A DNA stretch of 64,000 nt from Diplosphaera chodatii (lineage: Eukaryota > Chlorophyta > Trebouxiophyceae > Prasiolales > Stichococcaceae). The position numbers and the translations under genes are program-made. Shown piece after piece: positions 1 to 11,716 of the stretch (the first letter of the stretch is position 1; every line of letters starts with the position of its first letter). The DNA lies in the NCBI GenBank assembly GCA_032358165.1, contig JAALGY010000019.1, forward strand, positions 682,001 to 746,000. Reading direction: 5' to 3'. A model generated the notes under the pieces. The model searched no databases and was not told the origin of the DNA. It saw only the letters and a program-made list of their open reading frames with translations.

Positions 1-786
1 ACACCATACTTGCAATCAGGCCATTGATGGTGGCAGTCTGCCGTGTTGACGCTCTCTGAGCAATGATGAGTAGGTAGAACAGCGTCTCAGTCACCATGTT
101 TGTTATTTGTGCGTGATGATGAGCATTCTGTAAGCAGAATAGCTATTGTAGCGATCACTGTGGGACAACTGGACACTGCGTAACTCGTGTACTCTGCTAA
201 AACTCAATGCCTGCATTGTGCCACCGCTGTCAAGGGTCATCCTGTGCAATGCCGCACTTTTGCACAGGAAGGGCAAGTTTGTCTCTTTATTGCTGATAAA
301 AGTAAGAGCAAGACGCCACCGTTTGTGCGGTAGATTGTTGCAGGTTCAAATAAACATGCCCAAGCTCGACAGTGCTCAGACGTTCAACCACAGCAACCTT
401 GTTGATACACTTCACTGCTGCGTGTGCAGTCCGCAGCACAAATATAATGCCTCCAGGGCCGAAGATCACAAACCTCGACCGTCACTGCTTCGTGAGGAAG
501 CCCGACAGCGAAGCCTGCCCTGAAGGCACCGCTTTGCCACGCTTTGTGCCATTCGCACCTGCCCCCGCGCCACGCTTCCGCCCCTGCTGCAATCTGCCAG
601 CCTCAAGTCTCTGCCGCACCTGCACAGCCAATGCACCCGTTGGCTTTGCTGGAAACAGCTCACCACAGGGCAGGATCGTTCAGGCAGCAAGCTGCACGCC
701 GGCTGACGGCGCAGGTAGTGTGATCACACGCCGTGTATTGCCAAAAGCCGTGATCCGTATGCATGCTGTGTAACATAAAGAACTGT
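1..786. other. left flank, no supported gene
   Basis: This stretch lies downstream of the polymerase eta stop codon on the minus strand and should include its 3' UTR. Short ORFs occur on both strands. None shows a recognisable domain, and none continues a neighbouring frame through plausible splice sites. No TGTAA on the minus strand was seen close to the stop. Confidence 0.5.
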
Positions 787-3700
787 TCAGCGCACCGCAA
801 TGTCCTGCAGAATGCGCCGCTGCTCAGCAATGTCCACGTGGTTGAGGAGCACTGCCGCATCTCCAGGCGAAGCAGGCGCCGGGCCATCGCTGCTAGCAGG
901 CACTGCAGCGCTCATTGCACCGGTGTCCGCCGCCACTGCTGCATGCTGGATCGCCCCCGCCTCTGCACTGGGTAGCGCAGCTGCTGACGGCACGCCTGAG
1001 GTGCTGTGAGTGGGCTGTGCCATCTGCTGCGAACGCTGCTGGTCGCCACACGCTGCAGCTGCAGGAGGCCCTGGTTTGGCAGGCTCCGATCCTGGGCCAG
1101 CACCCTCCATGACGCTGTCAGCAAGCGGCATGCTGGTGTCTGAGCTGCGGCTGAGTTCCAGTGGCACTGCGCTGTGGCGGGGCAAGGCAGGTGGCACGCC
1201 ACCGCCTGCGCAAGACGGATGGGTGTCAAACAGGCTTGCGGCCATACGTGAAAGACTGCAGTCTTCTGCAGGGCTGGAGCGAGCATGGCCTGCTGCTCCA
1301 CCATGGCTGTTATTATGGGCAGCTCATGAACAGGCACCTGCAGGGCCGGAGGGTGACCCCGACATCCGGGCCTCGGCGATTGCGGCGTCGCAGGCGCCAG
1401 CAAAGGCGTCCCGCCGAGCAGCCACCGCAGCTGCGGTCGGGCTGCGGCGGGGCGTGCAGCTGCGGCGGCCGCTTTCGAGCGACTCCCCTGCTCCGGCGCC
1501 GTTGTCGCTGCGCCGCTGCTCCGCAGCAAGCCGCGGCGCTGGACTGCCAGACCCAAACCTCGGGCTAGGGTCCCGCGGACCTGTGCCGAGACCGGACGAG
1601 CTGCGCGGGTCTGCCATCGCCGCTGCACCAGCATCAGCACCAGCCGGCGCTGCCGGCTCAGCGCCGGAATCAGCGGCAGCCGCAGCAGCAAAGGGGCTGC
1701 TGAGAGGGCTTGCCACCATGGGGCTGCCGGCTGCTGATGGGCTCTTCTCGCCGTGCGGCCTACTGGCTGCAGGGCCTGCCTCTCCTGCGGGGTCGCGTCG
1801 CGGCGAGGAATGCAGCTGGACTGCTGCACCACCTGCTTGCTGGCGCACAGGCTGTGGTGATGCTCGACTGGCCATTGCTGACGTCACTGCCTGATGTGCT
1901 GGACGCTGGTGCTGTTGTCCCTGTTGCTCTGGCGCTCGATCTGCGAGGTCCTGCTCAGCAGCTGACGCGGCGCCGCTGCTGCGAGACACCCCGCTGCCGT
2001 GCCGCTGGCCCTGCTCCTCGCTGGCGGCAGCGCGCCTGAACAGCGCAGCTATCGTGGGCCGCTTGCCACCGCCGTGGCTGCCCGAGCCGCGCCGCGGGTG
2101 GTGCGGCTGCTGCGGCGCTGCCTCGCCGCTGCTGGACCGCCGCCCCGCACCCTGCTGACCCTGAGATGATGCTGCCGCCGCACCATTGCTGTCGTCCCTC
2201 CCCGCCTGGGCTGTGGCGCCGTCGGCAGCACTGTTAGGTGTGGCGCCACCAGGGTCTGCTGAGGCGGCGTCGGAGGCGCTGCCGCTGGCCCGCGCTGCAG
2301 GCTTGGCAGCGCCAAAGAAGCGCTCGATGGACTTGTGCTGCGCGACGGGCGCTGAAGCAAACTCCGTCGCCGAGATGGCCAGGTTGAAGCACGGCAGGAT
2401 GTCGGCAGCTCCCTGCAACAATAAATGGAATTCATAGGTCCTCGATGGACAGGCCAGAACCTCCTATGTCCAGGCACCATGTGCTGTGGCTCGGGCGGCA
2501 CTATCTAGTCAACGGGTGCCGAGTCAGGGCAACAGCAGGGTCCCTCAGCCAACCGACACCTGTGCCAGCTTTAGCGCTGTGGCCGCGATGATGTCAGCGT
2601 GCGGCCTCTGGCGACCAAAGTACGGCATGGGGGACGAGCGGCTGCGACCGGCGGCTGTCGTGGCCCCCGAGCCAGACGCCCTGCATGCATGGTCATGCGT
2701 GTAAGACGCCTGCCAGGCGATGTGCTTCAGACGCGTGTACATGCGCTCCTCAGGCAGCCAGCATCGTCACAAGTCAGGTGTAGTGCAAGCGGCTGCCGAG
2801 TGTGTGGTCCGACCTGTAGTGGAGCACCAGCGTCTTGGGGTGGCGGCGGTGCTGTGTGGCGTCGTCTGCCATGCGCGCGGCCAGCTCCTCCGCCAGAATG
2901 CCCAGCCAGCGCTGCAGGGTGCGCCAGTCGCTGGTCGCATTGAACGACTTGGCCGCCAGCATGCTCTTCGGCAGCTCCTTCTCCTGTTCAGGCAGGGCTC
3001 CTGTTGAGCAGGCGTGTAGCCCTGACAACCCCCAGGTGTGTGCCGGTTGAAGGCAACCGGCCTCATGCATGCAGCACTCAGCGGTAGGTTGCTCATCATT
3101 CATTCTGCAATTCTGTTTCATGGTCTCTTGCCACCACACTGCCAGTTCGAAGCCGCGCACACCTGCACCGGCTCATCGCTGATGCCCCGCACGGCGTCGT
3201 GGATCCAGGTGGCTCGGTCGCCAAAGCGACCCTCCAGCGTCTGCAGCGACAGCTTGGCCACCTGCAGGGACACACAACCGGTCCACTACGCCCCTGCACC
3301 ATGGCAGCGCACTGCCCCGCGCCCGGCTCCATGCCTTCAAGGCCAACGCAGAGGTGTGTGTGTCCGAACCCTGGAGCAAATCTGGTGTGCATGGGCACCT
3401 GTCCAGGTGTGGCGCAGCCCATGGCCTGCAGTTCGGCGCCCAGCTTGCCACCAAAGTTGCGGATCTTGCCCAGCGGCATGTCTGCAAGCAGCCCCTCCGC
3501 AGCCCTGCAGCCACAGCATCACGAGCTCACACGTCCGGATACATACGAGAATATGCAAAGAAGATCAATCATGGTCGTCAGCATCAGCAGCATCGTCTAG
3601 CTGCAGGTGCCCGACTGCCTGTAGATGACGATATGGGGCATTCGTAACACACGGGATCACGAGCTGTGTGTAGTGGCACCTAGGTGGCACGATGGTCTGC

Positions 3701-5256
3701 TGGTCTGGCTTGTGCAGCCCGGCCGCCACCTTGGCCAGCAGCTTGTTGCACGCGATACCCGCCGACATGGTGTACCCTGCGATAGGATCCACAGTGACTA
3801 CCGTCTTTATGCCAGCGCGGACCACAGTTGGTCTTTCTTGATGCGCACAACAGTGCGGGTTCTGCAGCGGGTGCGCCTTGGATGGTAGAGTGCATCGCAC
3901 CGAGCTGCTCGCGCACGGCGCCCCGCAGGCGGCACGCAATCATGGCGCCCACTGACAGCCGCCGCTCAAACTCAGAGTCCGTGCGCAGCGGGCCATCTAT
4001 TATGACGCCGCCCCACCCTGCACACAGCAGAGCACAAGCTCAGGCGGCACACCTACATATACACAGCATTGCACAGGAAGTCACGACATCATGGGGCACG
4101 CTGGAGAGGGGACGCACCGAAGCCTGCAGTGGCGCTGGCATCCCCGCCGGGCGCAGCAGCGGCGGCGCCACCGCCCAGGGACTGCAGCTCAGCCTCCACC
4201 ATGCTGGTGACATCGACATACACCTCGTCGATGCTGGCCTTCTCGACAGGCGCCTGCAGCGAGACATGTTTTTCCATGTGGAGTATAGGCAGAGAGCCCT
4301 GCTTGCTGCTGGGCGTGGGGAGTGCGCGGGGTGTGCATCCGACGGCCTTACAGCATGCCAGCAGGTCACATGCACCACGGCACGCACATCTGGTGTGAGC
4401 TTGCGAAGCAGCGTCATGATCTCCACCGAGGCTTTTCTGTAGCGCTCCAGGCATGCCTTGTGCGTCAGCCGACCATGCCCTGTAGCGTCGCCTGCCCCAC
4501 TGCCGTTGGCCACCGCCTGTGGAGTGCCCCATACGACCGCTGGGCCAACAGCGGAGCTTATGTGGATGTAGCTTGAGATGAGCCGTTGACATGTGTACCG
4601 ACAGGGATGAACAGTGCAGCTGCAGCTTGCCTCGCCAGTGCCTCCCTCGGTTGCACCAATGGTCTCCACATGAATGCACTGCAGCTCGGGGCAACGCGTC
4701 CTTGCCTCCCCGGCACGCATGTGCCGCGTGATGCCCTTGGCACGGGCGGCATAGTTTATCGCAATCAGGCCCTCCCTGCGCAGACAACCATCTGATGTCC
4801 AATCCAGGAATCAGGGGCGCCACTTGGTCAGCTCCCTGCCAAACGATGCTGATGAGGGACAGCTCAGGGCTGCAGACTTCGTGGATGACACTGATTCAAG
4901 CTCTGTTGTCATACAGCTGGCCTTGTGCTGCGGAAGGCCCACCACTGCTGGACCGCCACGGGCACGTCCCTCGGAATGCCGCAGCGCTTCTGCTCAACTT
5001 GAGCTGCAGGGCAGCATATGGTTAAGTGTCATCTTGAATGTTACGGCCATTGTTACGGCCATATTACGTTTCTGCAGGTGTCGATCCATAGAAGACGGAG
5101 GCTGTCAAAAGGAGCCGCAGCGGGCATAGCGCGCTGGTACAAAAAACCATTTCCATGTTGCATGGACAACGTGCCGTAGAAGCAGTCCAGATCCGCCAGT
5201 ATAATGACGCGACACTGCTGGTTGTCTGCAAGGCCGCCCCGGTATTGAGCGGCCAT
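787..5256 (-). CDS. POLH: DNA polymerase eta (Y-family translesion polymerase)
   Basis: Error-prone nuclear polymerase that copies past UV photoproducts. About 12 exons join in phase to roughly 935-975 residues. Start ATG is at 5256-5254, just before the palm motif ILADLDCFY. Further blocks in order: QVEQKRCGIP and VAVQQW; EGLIAINYAARAKGITRHM (fingers); the second metal-binding motif ASIDEVYVD near 4240; MSAGIACNKLLAKVAAG and HKPDQQTIVP near 3700-3770; KIRNFGGKLGAEL near 3450 (thumb); ELPKSMLAAKSF near 2960 (little finger). Approximate exons: 5256-5175, 5003-4943, 4775-4388, 4253-4118, 4017-3901, 3776-3680, 3504-3399, 3261-3169, 2983-2814, 2680-2560, 2412-1338, 1265-787. The last two exons encode a disordered Ala/Ser/Gln-rich tail with PIP-box-like motifs (KSIERFF, PTIAALF). 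The first intron appears to use a GC donor. The catalytic core is secure; the splice of the last exon is inferred. Confidence 0.93.
4517..4630 (-). other. possible in-frame GC-AG intron inside POLH
   Basis: Within the third POLH exon a stop-free 114-nt stretch, a multiple of three, separates the block ending HVETIGA from the block LERYRKASVEIM. It can be removed in phase with donor GAG|GCAAGC and acceptor CCACAG|GCG. Its translation is Cys/Ser-rich and unlike Y-family sequence. It could be an intron, a retained cassette or a lineage-specific insert. Confidence 0.45.
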
Positions 5257-5703
5257 TCGCAGTGGCACAGCTATGTGGCCATGACCCGCACTTTGTGACA
5301 GCTGACTGTCGGTACACGCTCTGTCGTCTATTACAGGAGTTTCAACAGCTTTTTTGCAGTCGAAGTGGGTGCGCAGACGTCGGCGAACACGCGTTGATGG
5401 CACTCTCAAGTCCCGGAGCCCCAGCGGGAAGTCGTAACAACAGTGGATTTGTCCAGGTGGCACAGGGCTCAAGGGGCTGTGAGACACTCCCGCCACGAAT
5501 CGGAGGCACAGTTGCCATTCCCTTATGGGAGCAGATGATCCACTGCTGCAAGCCTCTGCGGCACCTGGTCGCCAGGCCACCGACCCAAAGATTTCCAGGC
5601 ATACCATATGCGGTGTTCTTTGGCGTGCAGTGCCATATCACCCCACTGAGGCAGGGCTGCAGGGCTGCAGGGGCATCAGGATGTGTCTGTAGTGTACATA
5701 AGG
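5257..5703. other. intergenic, POLH 5' side and RCC1 3' side
   Basis: About 450 bp between two minus-strand genes. It should hold the 3' UTR of the RCC1-repeat gene and the POLH promoter. The open minus frame running through here into POLH exon 1 has no conserved content upstream of the chosen ATG. No clear TATA box or poly(A) signal was recognised. Confidence 0.4.
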
Positions 5704-8700
5704 TCAGTCTAGCAGCGCCAGGACGTGGGCTGAGCCTAGCTGCACAGCACGCACGCCGCTGAGGCCCGGCACCCGCACCGCAGAGCCGTCAGTGCCCATG
5801 CCCTCCCACATCCATGACGCGGCATCCTTGTCTGTGGGCGTCAGCCCCGTCGTCTGCTGCATCAGTGCCCTGCATGCAACAGCGTTGCGCTTGATGACTG
5901 TCATCGAGCTGCTGTGTTACTCGTGGTGCTTGTGCTCCAACAGCGCAACTTTGACAAGTGCCAGCTGGTGCACGTGCCAGCAGACTTATTCATCTGATGC
6001 CAAGCGCACCTGGCATTGTCGGCTGCCATCAGGCGGCCCCACATCCAGAGCTGGCCGTCTGCTGTGATGGCCGCCGATGCACGAGCGCCGGCTGCAATGC
6101 TGATGATGCCGCCTGCCGGCAGATCAGGCACCACCTGTGGGATGCCCCACTCCGTGCCACCCTGCCACATACACCAAGCATGGCCTAACAAAATCTGGCA
6201 CAAGTAGAGAGAAAACACATGCAATCCCTGCTGCTCCCTGCTGCTCCGGCAAGGTGGTACAGCCTGCATGCCACCAAGCTGTACTGCTGCAGGGAATCGT
6301 GCCGAAATTGCTGCACCGCACCTTTTTGCCATTTGACAGCAGCCAGGAGCCCATTGCCCAGACCCGCTGGCCGTCTGTCATCAGGCAGTGGCTGTGGCCA
6401 GCTGCGATGCTGGTCATTGGCGGCAGGCCCATCACTTCAACAGCTACGACGCCTCCTGACCTGCAGACCAACACTTGATGGTTCGAAGGTTGGATATGTG
6501 CCACCGGAGAAACTCTACAGTACGCCTGTACCGCACATGCAGCAGGTGTTGTGAGAGAAGCTTCAGCATTCAGAAATGTCAAGGTCCCAGTCAGCCTGGT
6601 GCAATAAGCACCTGCGGACGCTGTTCGACTGTGGCAAACCAGGCGGGGAACCCCAGACAACCACACGGCCGCTGCTTGTCAGGGCAACGCAGAAGGTGGC
6701 TCCGCACTCCACGGCAACTGCACCACCGTTCTCTGCAAGCGCCTGTGTGTGAATGGAGCAGGCACATCAGGCTCCAGGATCCTCACGCCAATCACATTGA
6801 GAGCACACATATGTCTGGCCAAAGATGGTAAGGACATGTGCCCCTCACCTCGCGGACAGGTCCAGACACCTGGCGTGGGGAGGTAACCCACGAGGACGGC
6901 TGGCCCAGCTCGCCATTGAAGCCGCCTGCAAGAGGTGCATGCAGACTCGACACTGCTGGCCATCAGTTTACTTGCCAGCATGCTGCTAATGCCCAGGCCA
7001 TGCTGTTGCAACCATAGACTGCTCACCACCACAGGTCCAAACCTCGCCACTGCTGCTGCGCAGCACGCTGAAATACTTTGAGGCTGCAACGCCAGCGACC
7101 TCCCGGCTGCCAATACTGTCTGCTGCTTGCTCGGCTGCTGCCTCTGCTGCCTGTTCGGTGTCACTGCTGGCTACTGCTTTACCCGCAGCCAGCAGCGGGT
7201 GCAAATCACGGCCAATCCTCATAGGCGTGTGATGCTGTCCTGGCATCAGGCCGCCCTGTAGGGATCAAGCGACGCTGTGTTCAAGATGACGACATCGGGA
7301 TAGGAGAGCTGGTAGCAGGACACGGTATCCACTCAGATGCACCTGGCCGGACAGAAGTTTGACACAGCGGTAAGCACCATGCATTGCCATGAGCAACATA
7401 GCAGAGCGGGCACGCACCATGCGGCTGAGCATGCCGGCCAGGTTGCCCTCTTCGCCCTTGCTGCTGGGCCGTGAAAAGGGGCTGCCGCTGTCTGGAAAGG
7501 AGCCGAACACACTGTCCGACCCTGTTGCACGCATGCTGGCGGCGCCCGCAAACATCCTGCAGAAATATGACAGCCCTATGACATGGGCTCCTGACCAGTT
7601 ACAAGCTGCAGAATGCAATAACTGCCCTACAGCATATCGCTGTGCTGTCACTCTATCTGTCCCAGCACACAATGCGTGTTGCAGCGGGCAGCAGGGAGAC
7701 AATTGTGGAAATCCACTTACTGGCGCGCGCGCTCGAGCTCCTCCTCTCTGTCCTTGTGCTGCATGAATGGCTTGAGGTACGAAGGGAAGCCACTGCTGCG
7801 CTCATGATCGCTGCTGTGCTGCTGCCAAGCTGGCATGCTGCCGCTGCCATGCCCCAGGCTACTGCTGCCACTGTCCATCGCCCCCTGCTGTGTGAAAAGG
7901 GCACCAAATGCTTTTGATGCCAGACAGTATCCTGATAATATGCCACGCCAAGCACGCACGGATATCCGCATGGCACCACACCTGGCTGTCAGGAGCTGCC
8001 GCATGGTCACGCGCCACCTCAGAGAAGGCCTGCGCAAAGGTGGCGAGGTTGGTGCCCATTGCCCACTCCTGCCGGCGCTGGCGGGCCAGCAGCTCCAGCG
8101 GCGTGCCCAACCCACATTGCCCCTGCAGAGCGAAAGGAGAGTCTTGCTGACGTGACCTGGCAGCAGCATGTGCACCGCACTTTGCACAACATACGATGTC
8201 AGTCGTTCCAGCCCTGGGTAGGTCAGGGCGCATGAGAAGGTGCAGTTGGAGATGGCTGCGCACCTCCTTGTTCTCGCCACATGACCAGACGCCGCCGCTG
8301 CCATCCAGGAACAGCGAGTGGCTGGTGCCCAGCGCCGCCTGCGCAACGTTGGCGCGTCCCACCAGCGCCTCAACCCTGCGCCATCGGAAAACATGCACAG
8401 ATGCGCCTCATGACCCTGCCGCCACACGACACCGGGAACCATGAGCCGCACAGGCAGTGTTGGCGCGCCTGCAGGGGCGCGAAAAGTTGTCGCCGACGCC
8501 GTGCCCCAGCTTGCCGGCCTTGCCGCTGCCCCATGTCAGGACGCTGCCATCCTCGAGGACCGCTGCGGAGTGCAGGCTGCCTGCCGCCAAGGTGCTCACG
8601 GCACTGCCGGCAAGCAAGTCTAACTCCGCTGGCTCAACCACCAGTGGGGCGTCGTTAGTGCCGCACTGCCCCTCCGCATTGCGGCCCCAGGCGACAACAG

Positions 8701-8767
8701 AGAGCAACCGTCGCGAGCGTTCTGCAGCAGCGCGACGACCTTGCAAGCCAGTGCGACAGGCCTGCAT
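5704..8767 (-). CDS. RCC1-repeat (regulator of chromosome condensation-like) protein
   Basis: A beta-propeller protein built almost entirely of RCC1 repeats, a family used in Ran GEFs and many other scaffolds. Repeat signatures of the form aaG..hs..l...G.v..wG recur in separate exons: VSTLAAGSLHSAAVLEDG then WGSGKAGKLGHG near 8600-8480; AALGTSHSLFLDGSGGVWSC near 8330; GVAASKYFSVLRSSSGEVW near 7060; ECGATFCVALTSSGRVVVWG near 6690; SIAAGHSHCLMTDGQRVWAMG near 6390; SIAAGARASAAITADGQLWM near 6080. The start is the Met at 8767, shortly before the first propeller strand. A charged linker ending EEELERAR sits near 7720. The protein ends in GSAHVLALLD. Intron 1 appears to be GC-AG (CAG|GCGCGC). At least one exon junction near 7910-7980 could not be phased. 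No extra domain shows a specific function, so Ran-GEF activity should not be assumed. Confidence 0.85.
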
Positions 8768-9295
8768 GGCCAGTCAGGCGCAGCGAGTCCGCTGCAGAGC
8801 TCGACTTGCAGCAAATCTGACTCGGATTGGAGATTGGTCTGGTCCAGTTTTGGCTGGTGATGCCCGTCCTAATGGGGGTGCAGTCGTCAGAAGCCGTACG
8901 TGCTTGTTTCAAGGCCTGTCTGCTGACACAGAGTATACGACCATCAACCTCTGAGGTGTGGCATGCAAGCTTGCACAACAGCTCAACAGGGTTTTGCTTG
9001 CTTCAGACGATCAGCAACCTGCGAGGCTCTTGTAATTGCTGCCATGCTGCAAAGGAACACTGCCTGTTCACTCGTCACAGCTCTGCCATTACCGCTGTCT
9101 GATTGTTGCCTGGCACAGTGCACCATTGGTTGCGTTGTGGGGGTGCCAGGAGACAGTTGCCGTGCGCTCATCACAGCAGCCGGAGGCACCTGACACCATT
9201 CACTCAGCTCATATGTAAAGATTTCTGGAGCAATGTGACGTTGACGGCCAGCAGCTTGGAGTTGGGGCTGAGCACACGCTCTGCACTTTGCGGTC
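8768..9295. promoter_or_regulatory. divergent intergenic region, RCC1-repeat gene / cyclin
   Basis: About 530 bp separate the two start codons, so this must contain both promoters and 5' UTRs. Only short, unconvincing ORFs occur. I recognised no specific element. Confidence 0.4.
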
Positions 9296-11138
9296 ATGGC
9301 GCCGAAAGTCCCCACAATGGGTGACAAGGTGGCATGGAGTTACAAAACGCAGGATGAACTGGAAAGGACATCGCCGCAACGACACCACGGCGTGACATCT
9401 GAGCGGGAAGAGGCCAAGCGGCTGGCGTACAGCTCGCTGCTTCGAGATGCTGGCGAGACGCTGAAGATGTGCGATCATACCTGCAACTTGCCCGTGTAGC
9501 ATGGTCTAAGCCTTGTGGCAACCACCTTCATCTGCTGTTGATCCTTTGCGGCTTCCCTGCACATGCAGCCCCATGCTCGCAGTCGCGGCGGCCACCATGC
9601 TGTGTCATCGCTTCTATGCCATCCAGTCCATGCGCTCGTATGACAGCTGGGTGCGCATATGCTTAGTGCTTTGCTTATCTTTGAATCAATACTAGGCTGA
9701 AATGCAACCAATCACGCTCCCTCCGCTTCGCAAGGTCAGCGCACATCCACGAGAGTTGCTGTCTTGATGCAGGTGATGGCCACGGCATGTCTGTTCCTAG
9801 GGTGCAAGGTGACAGAGACACCCAAGGCACTAAAGGATGTCGTCCGCAATATGTGGGCAATGCGACACCGAGGGAAAGTCTCCGAGCTCGCCTGCCTGGA
9901 GGATCCGGTGGGTTGCTGTGTGGTGATGTGGCCTGCAGACCTGCGTGTGTGCATCTAGAATTGAAGGCGTCCTCTGCGTCGAGATGCAACTCCAGTAGTG
10001 TGCATGGCAGTTCTGCCACGGTGACTGAATCAGGAAGCAAGGTCAACAGCTAGATGCCACCATGCCATGGGCCTGACTGCTATGTGGTGTTTTGGGTGCA
10101 GGAATTTCGGGATGCAGTGCGCGCCGCCGTGTTGCGAGGGGAGCGTGCGCTTCTGTACATTATCTCATTCGACTTCAAGGTATCGATGTTGTAGCCTCCC
10201 CCAATGCAGGCAGCGCAGAAAGGCGCACTTCCAAACGGCCCCATCGGTTCTGATGACCGAGCATGCTCCTTTCCTGTGCAGGTGGAGCTGCCCTACCAAA
10301 CAGCCTTGAACCTGATCAAAGACCTGAAGCTGGCAGGGGATGATCCGGACCATCCGACCAACCCAGATCTGATGCAGACGACATGGGATGTGATCAACCT
10401 CAGGTATGCCATGTGTTCTGGTGACTACTGGGGTGTCACTGCTTGAGACGGCTCGCCCTGCCAGTAGGCACTACTCTGTGTCCTGGTCAGCTTGGGACTG
10501 AACCTAAGTGGACCCTCAGGCTCCGGCTCAAGCGCCAGACATGCTGTGTTCTCCTGCAGCCTGCGGACAACGCTCAGCCTGCAAGTCAGGCCGGACACCA
10601 TCGCAGTGGCCGCGGTGCTGCTGGCGATGAAGCTGCACAACATGCCGACCAAGCTCATCAGCGGAAAGCATTGGATGCTGCACGAGAAGTGCCATGCGGA
10701 TCCTCAGCAAGTAGAAGGTGCGCGAGGTTTCGCCTTTCAGGCAAGATAACGCCACAGCTGATACATACCTTCATGCAAACACGCTTGTGTCATTACACTG
10801 TACATTGCAACTCCGACAAGCGTACTGCTTGCCACGCAGTGGCCGTGGATCAGCTGCTTGACGTCGCGCAGAAGCTGCGGCAGTTTGCCGCTAAGCGCGC
10901 AGCGCCAAAGGAGCTGGTGTCGCTGCTGCAGCAGCAGCACGGCGGCGAGCCGTCTAGCCTCATGCAGTCGCTGGAAGCCGGCAGGCAGGAAGTCGATGCA
11001 GATGCAGACGCCGGGACAGCGGGCGGAACACAGGCAGCGGCGCAAAAGGATCCGCAACAGCACGCTGGTGGCGGTGGGCTCACACCGGCCACGCCGCCAA
11101 TCGGCGAGGCAGCAGTGGACACACAAACTCAAACTTGA
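9296..11138 (+). CDS. cyclin of the T/K (transcriptional CDK) type
   Basis: Regulatory subunit expected to bind a CDK9/CDK12-like kinase acting on RNA polymerase II. The N-terminus reads WSYKTQDELERTSPQRHHG, matching the W.ft.eel..tpS...G opening of cyclins T, K and L, and is followed by LLRDAGETLK. The first cyclin box continues with MLCHRFYAIQSM near 9595, VMATACLFLGCKVTETPKAL near 9775 (the ATA.FLA.K.EETP helix) and LLYIISFDFKVELPYQ near 10155-10290. The second box includes LQVRPDTIAVAAVLLAMKLH near 10590. The C-terminal part is Gln/Ala-rich (LLQQQHGG) and stops at TGA 11136-11138. Nine exons join in phase with GT-AG borders. The start is the first of two close in-frame Mets. T versus K class cannot be settled by eye. 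Confidence 0.87.
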
Positions 11139-11716
11139 GGGCCCCCGCGCCTTGCTGACGATTCAATGACGGTTCCTGCTGTGCGCTTCGGCTGCAAGTT
11201 GCCCAAGGACCTGCGTAAGCCCAACATGGGAACCTGCCCTTTCAATAGTCCGTTCTTTGGAAAGCGTCCCCTCAAAACTTGGCCACCTTCCTCTCCGTCT
11301 AGCTTCCTCATAGTTGGCTCATGGCAGAAACAACTGACCACACATGCATCGCCAACAGACACACCGGTCGCGATAGCACCAGCGCGGAAACGGAGGAAGT
11401 TGCATCTCGATATCAATACAGAGTTCTTGGGCAGCGACCTGGCCGACTCGCAGCAGAAGCGCTAAACAATACAGGTGAGAAACCTAAACGCCGATGGTAG
11501 CATGTTGACCACCAGGGCTGTAGGTGGCAAAACATGCTGTAGGCTTGCTCGTCACCATGTCCATACAACCAGGCGCGTTGCGCAGTTCCTGTCATCGGTG
11601 CAGGGCATGACCGTAGCCGCAGGTGTGCCGGACCATCAACCCGCAGAGCAGGCTGCCACGCACTGGGTCGCATGCTTCTGACCTGCTAGCGCCTTACTAC
11701 TGCAGATCGCAATACA
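11139..11716 (+). other. intergenic, with in-frame 109-codon extension after the cyclin stop
   Basis: After the cyclin TGA the same frame stays open to 11465, about 109 codons. It contains a basic, nuclear-localisation-like string PARKRRKLHL and ends SDLADSQQKR. It could be an alternative C-terminus reached by splicing or readthrough, or simply 3' UTR. From 11466 to the GAPN start at 11717 there is nothing else I can name; the GAPN promoter must lie here. Confidence 0.35.

Noticed and set aside
912..1894. Long ORFs on both strands (minus 912-1832, plus 1010-1894) over the POLH tail
   Set aside because: They are shadows of the GC-rich, repetitive POLH C-terminal exon. Only one frame connects in phase with the conserved core.
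6476..6495. GGTTCGAAGG, resembling a tRNA T-loop
   Set aside because: No acceptor stem, anticodon arm or D-arm can be placed around it, and it falls within an RCC1-gene intron.
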